7,560 bases of DNA from Syntrophobacterales bacterium. GTDB lineage: Bacteria; Desulfobacterota; Syntrophia; Syntrophales; JAAYKM01. Positions 5,503-7,560 of this stretch are shown in pieces (position 1 is the first letter of the stretch; each line of letters starts with the position of its first letter). Where the stretch lies: positions 1-7,560 of the forward strand of contig JAITWQ010000137.1 of the NCBI GenBank assembly GCA_031285215.1, in the 5' to 3' direction. The notes below the pieces were generated by a model. It ran no database searches and had not been told where the DNA came from. It saw only the letters and a program-made list of their open reading frames with translations. The translations under genes and the position numbers were made by a program.

Positions 5503-6051
5503 TTAATTTCTCCAATTCAGGTAAGCATCAAGGGGGTGGCGGGGTGCAGTATGGGCGAGCAGTCCGTCATAATCCGGATTGTTGAAAATAATCGTGTTGT
5601 TTTCCGGAGATATGCGCATCAGGTATTCATTCAAAGATTTTATGCCGCCCAGAATTTCCAGATGCGGCACAGCAGGAACAGATGCGTGGTCTTTCAGCAT
5701 CAGCAATGATACGGGTAACGGAAAATTTTGCATACATTCAAGAAAAAGGGCTTGCTGAGGGAATGAATCAGGAGGGGAAAGAATCATAATGTGGCTTGAC
5801 CACTCCAAGCCTTCCGTAAAAATCTGCAAGAACGGCTTATCCGGTGCGGATATGTCCAGGGGCGCGGATAAATCCAGATAAATATCTACCTGGCCTCTTT
5901 GCACAATGTAGTCGCTGATAATCTCCGTTGCTTTTCGTGCGGCTGAATGATGAATCAGGAAAATACAGGGGGAAATTTCCCCTCTTTCTGCCGGAAGAGG
6001 GGAAGAAGAAAATCCTTTTTTCAATGCGAGGGCGCGATTAAGAGCTTCCAT
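5503..6051 (-). CDS. Hypothetical protein, possible TIR-like domain
   Basis: I do not recognise a named family. The 182-residue soluble protein has no signal peptide. Its residues 28-150 follow the order of a TIR-type flavodoxin-like fold: strand CIFLIHH then a helix beginning SAARKATEII (29-51), strand VDIYLDLSA (55-63), a loop, helix ending TEGLEWSSH (73-87), strand IMILSPPD (88-95), helix with LFLECM (98-108), strand PVSLLMLKD (113-121), strand LEILGG and helix SLNEYLMRI (131-147). The phrase resembling 'S-x-x-S-hydrophobic-LSP' and the glutamate at 105 fall where TIR enzymes have the third strand and the catalytic Glu. The last 30 residues are of unknown type. ATG at 6049-6051 has GGGAG 9 bp upstream. 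It is the last gene of the cyclophilin-kinase-this protein run and ends 9 bp from the convergent dinB. It could instead be an unrelated Rossmann-like protein. Confidence 0.75.
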   Translation of the reverse strand: MEALNRALALKKGFSSSPLPAERGEISPCIFLIHHSAARKATEIISDYIVQRGQVDIYLDLSAPLDISAPDKPFLQIFTEGLEWSSHIMILSPPDSFPQQALFLECMQNFPLPVSLLMLKDHASVPAVPHLEILGGIKSLNEYLMRISPENNTIIFNNPDYDGLLAHTAPRHPLDAYLNWRN

Positions 6052-6079
6052 ACCATATTTCTCCCTGTTTTTATTTATC

Positions 6080-7057
6080 TTAAAATGATGACCAAACCGA
6101 TTGAATGGCTTTATGGTTTTGCCAAAGGAGGGTCATGTAGTCCATTTCCAAACGAATCATATCATGATCTTTTCCTCGCAACCACTCTGAAAGCCAGGCG
6201 AAACGAAGGGCCAACACCATATTAAAGAGCTGCGCCATTGATGATTCAGCATAGATTTTCTCTTTTTTGATGGTATGGAGCAGCGCCTGTGTGAGAGGAC
6301 CCTTTAACGCCTGGGGATCTTCGCTGCCAATACATCCTGTTAAAAGGGCTAAATCATAGATTTCCGGTTTTCTGCCGCAAAACTCCCAGTCAATAACCGA
6401 AACTATCTCCCTTTCCGACCAGACGATATTCAAGGGGTGATAATCGCCGTGGGAAAATCCGCCGGGCAAGGCGTCATGTTGAGCGAAGAAATTCTTTTCC
6501 AGAAAAGCAAATACCGGCGTAATTTCTGCGGCGGCCTTGGGCTGAAATATTTGTAACGTCTTCATAAATTTACGAATAAAATCAACGATGGAGAAAAATG
6601 ATTCCTGGAATGGAAAATCATGTTGAGCCGAAACATGATGGAGATGGATCAAAAAATCCCCCAAAGCTTTTCCGCGCCAAGAGTCGTGCAAATAGGCGGC
6701 ACGATCAAGGGCAATACCTTGAATATAGTCTCGCAAAAGCCAGTAACGCTGGTGGTACGCGGTAATGGTATCACCCCGGTGATTGCAGATATAAGGATGA
6801 ATACACGATAAACCATGATCGGCTAAGATACGGAGAAAAGATGATATTTCCCTTTTGCGCGGCAATGATTCCGGGGAAATTTCTTCCAGGACGAATGATT
6901 GTCCGCCCGGGGTTGTAATGACCACCCGGTTTATGGTTCGTTCAGGGCTTCCCGGTATCAGGGCATGGGGGAGGATTTGTGTAATTTCCAGCCCCCACTT
7001 CTTTAACAGGGGCGATAAAAACTTCCTGTCCGGCACAGAATGGTTTTCCTTCTTCAT
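6080..7057 (-). CDS. APH/choline-kinase-fold phosphotransferase
   Basis: The 325-residue protein belongs to the aminoglycoside phosphotransferase (PF01636-type) kinase fold, whose members phosphorylate small molecules such as aminoglycosides, choline, homoserine or sugars. The catalytic loop HGDYHPLN at 203-210 gives the base Asp205 and Asn210; VIDWEFCG at 222-229 supplies the metal-binding Asp223; ALGDFLIHLHHVS (131-143) is the usual helix before it, and YWLLRDYIQG (105-114) is the hinge. In the N-lobe the beta-3 strand reads FVLEEI (55-60), so the usual ATP-binding lysine is replaced by glutamate at 58. The substrate cannot be told; a resistance role is not indicated. ATG at 7055-7057 has only a weak ribosome site. 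It begins 19 bp after the cyclophilin stop and ends 28 bp before the TIR-like gene. Confidence 0.85.
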   Translation of the reverse strand: MKKENHSVPDRKFLSPLLKKWGLEITQILPHALIPGSPERTINRVVITTPGGQSFVLEEISPESLPRKREISSFLRILADHGLSCIHPYICNHRGDTITAYHQRYWLLRDYIQGIALDRAAYLHDSWRGKALGDFLIHLHHVSAQHDFPFQESFFSIVDFIRKFMKTLQIFQPKAAAEITPVFAFLEKNFFAQHDALPGGFSHGDYHPLNIVWSEREIVSVIDWEFCGRKPEIYDLALLTGCIGSEDPQALKGPLTQALLHTIKKEKIYAESSMAQLFNMVLALRFAWLSEWLRGKDHDMIRLEMDYMTLLWQNHKAIQSVWSSF

Positions 7058-7076
7058 AAGACGGATTTACCCAATA

Positions 7077-7560
7077 TCATTTCCGGCGAATCGTCTCCAT
7101 TACAGGCGGCTTTAACGGCCTGTCATTGGCCCCCGTCTTAAGGGCAGAAATCTTATCAACTACATCCATCCCTGACATTACCACTCCAAAAGCCGCATAC
7201 TGACCATCCAGAAATTTCGCGTCTGCGTTGGTGATAAAGAATTGGCTGCCGGCGGAATTGAAGTTTTGCGAGCGGGCCATACTGATAACGCCGCGTTTAT
7301 GGCTGATGGGATTATTCCATCCATTTGCCGTGAATTCGCCCTTGATTCTCTCTTGCGGGCCGCCCATTCCCGTGCCGTCAGGATCGCCGCCCTGAATCAT
7401 AAAACCCCATATGATGCGATGGAATATCAGCCCGTCATAGAATCCTTCGTCCACAAGTTTCAGGAAGTGAGCAACGGTGATTGGCGCCGCCGCCGGATTA
7501 AGTTCAACGACAATCTTACCGCCGCCCTGCATGGTAATTTCGATAGTCGGATTTTTATCC
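7077..7560 (-). CDS. Cyclophilin-type peptidyl-prolyl cis-trans isomerase, 5' end outside window
   Basis: Cyclophilins speed cis-trans isomerisation of X-Pro bonds during folding. The frame is open to the right edge; nine codons before the first internal ATG (7530-7532) already fit the family start (NPTIEITM then GGGKIVVELNP), so the true start lies at or just beyond the edge and about 160 residues are visible. Active-site residues are in place: Arg48 in FHRIIWGFMIQGGD with Phe53, Met54 and Gln56, and GSQFFIT with Gln106 and Phe108. The tryptophan of human CypA that contacts cyclosporin (Trp121) is Phe116 here, as in many bacterial enzymes of low cyclosporin affinity. The visible N-terminus shows no signal peptide, but its first residues are missing, so cytoplasmic location is only likely. 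First visible gene of the minus-strand run with the kinase and the TIR-like protein. Confidence 0.95.
   Translation of the reverse strand, partial: DKNPTIEITMQGGGKIVVELNPAAAPITVAHFLKLVDEGFYDGLIFHRIIWGFMIQGGDPDGTGMGGPQERIKGEFTANGWNNPISHKRGVISMARSQNFNSAGSQFFITNADAKFLDGQYAAFGVVMSGMDVVDKISALKTGANDRPLKPPVMETIRRK

Noticed and set aside
6080..7057. Kinase as an aminoglycoside-resistance enzyme
   Set aside because: Only the general fold motifs match; there is no mobile element, no resistance gene neighbourhood, and the sequence does not recall a known resistance subtype.

Overview
This 7.56 kb window reads as ordinary bacterial chromosome with one foreign-looking edge. A Gram-negative host is shown by an outer-membrane beta-barrel protein with a signal peptide and a C-terminal phenylalanine. 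The mix of genes (an alginate-export-type porin, the PdxS route to vitamin B6, RsmG, DinB, a cyclophilin) and the mid-range G+C would suit a Desulfobacterota/deltaproteobacterial lineage, but that placement is an inference from gene style, not from a marker gene.

Layout. 1-386 (minus) is the 5' part of a DGQHR-domain gene (DndB-like) that runs off the left edge. It is clearly AT-richer than its neighbour. Between it and pdxS lies a long, nearly perfect 42-bp palindrome (414-455). 479-1360 (minus) is pdxS, the PLP synthase lyase subunit, with a GTG start and a strong Shine-Dalgarno. A 260-bp AT-rich divergent promoter region follows, then 1621-3033 (plus), an outer-membrane porin of the alginate-export type whose real start is a GTG behind GGAGG. 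A hairpin (3052-3092) separates it from a convergent single-EamA-domain membrane transporter (3095-3508, minus). 3646-4443 and 4453-5493 (plus) form a tight two-gene operon: rsmG (16S rRNA m7G527 methyltransferase, with an unusual C-terminal insertion) and dinB (DNA polymerase IV). On the minus strand from the right edge run a cyclophilin (7077-7560, start outside the window), an APH-fold kinase (6080-7057) and a small protein that I read as TIR-like (5503-6051), spaced 19 and 28 bp apart as in one transcript.

How the genes work together. Most are independent housekeeping or envelope functions. Two places may hold something less ordinary. One is the left edge, where a DGQHR/DndB-like gene sits behind a large palindrome that could be its operator and may open a DNA-modification or defence island outside the window. 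The other is the right-hand cassette, where an APH-fold kinase lacking the usual ATP-site lysine is followed by a TIR-like protein with no recognised family. Both readings rest on motifs and fold pattern read by eye and need profile searches.
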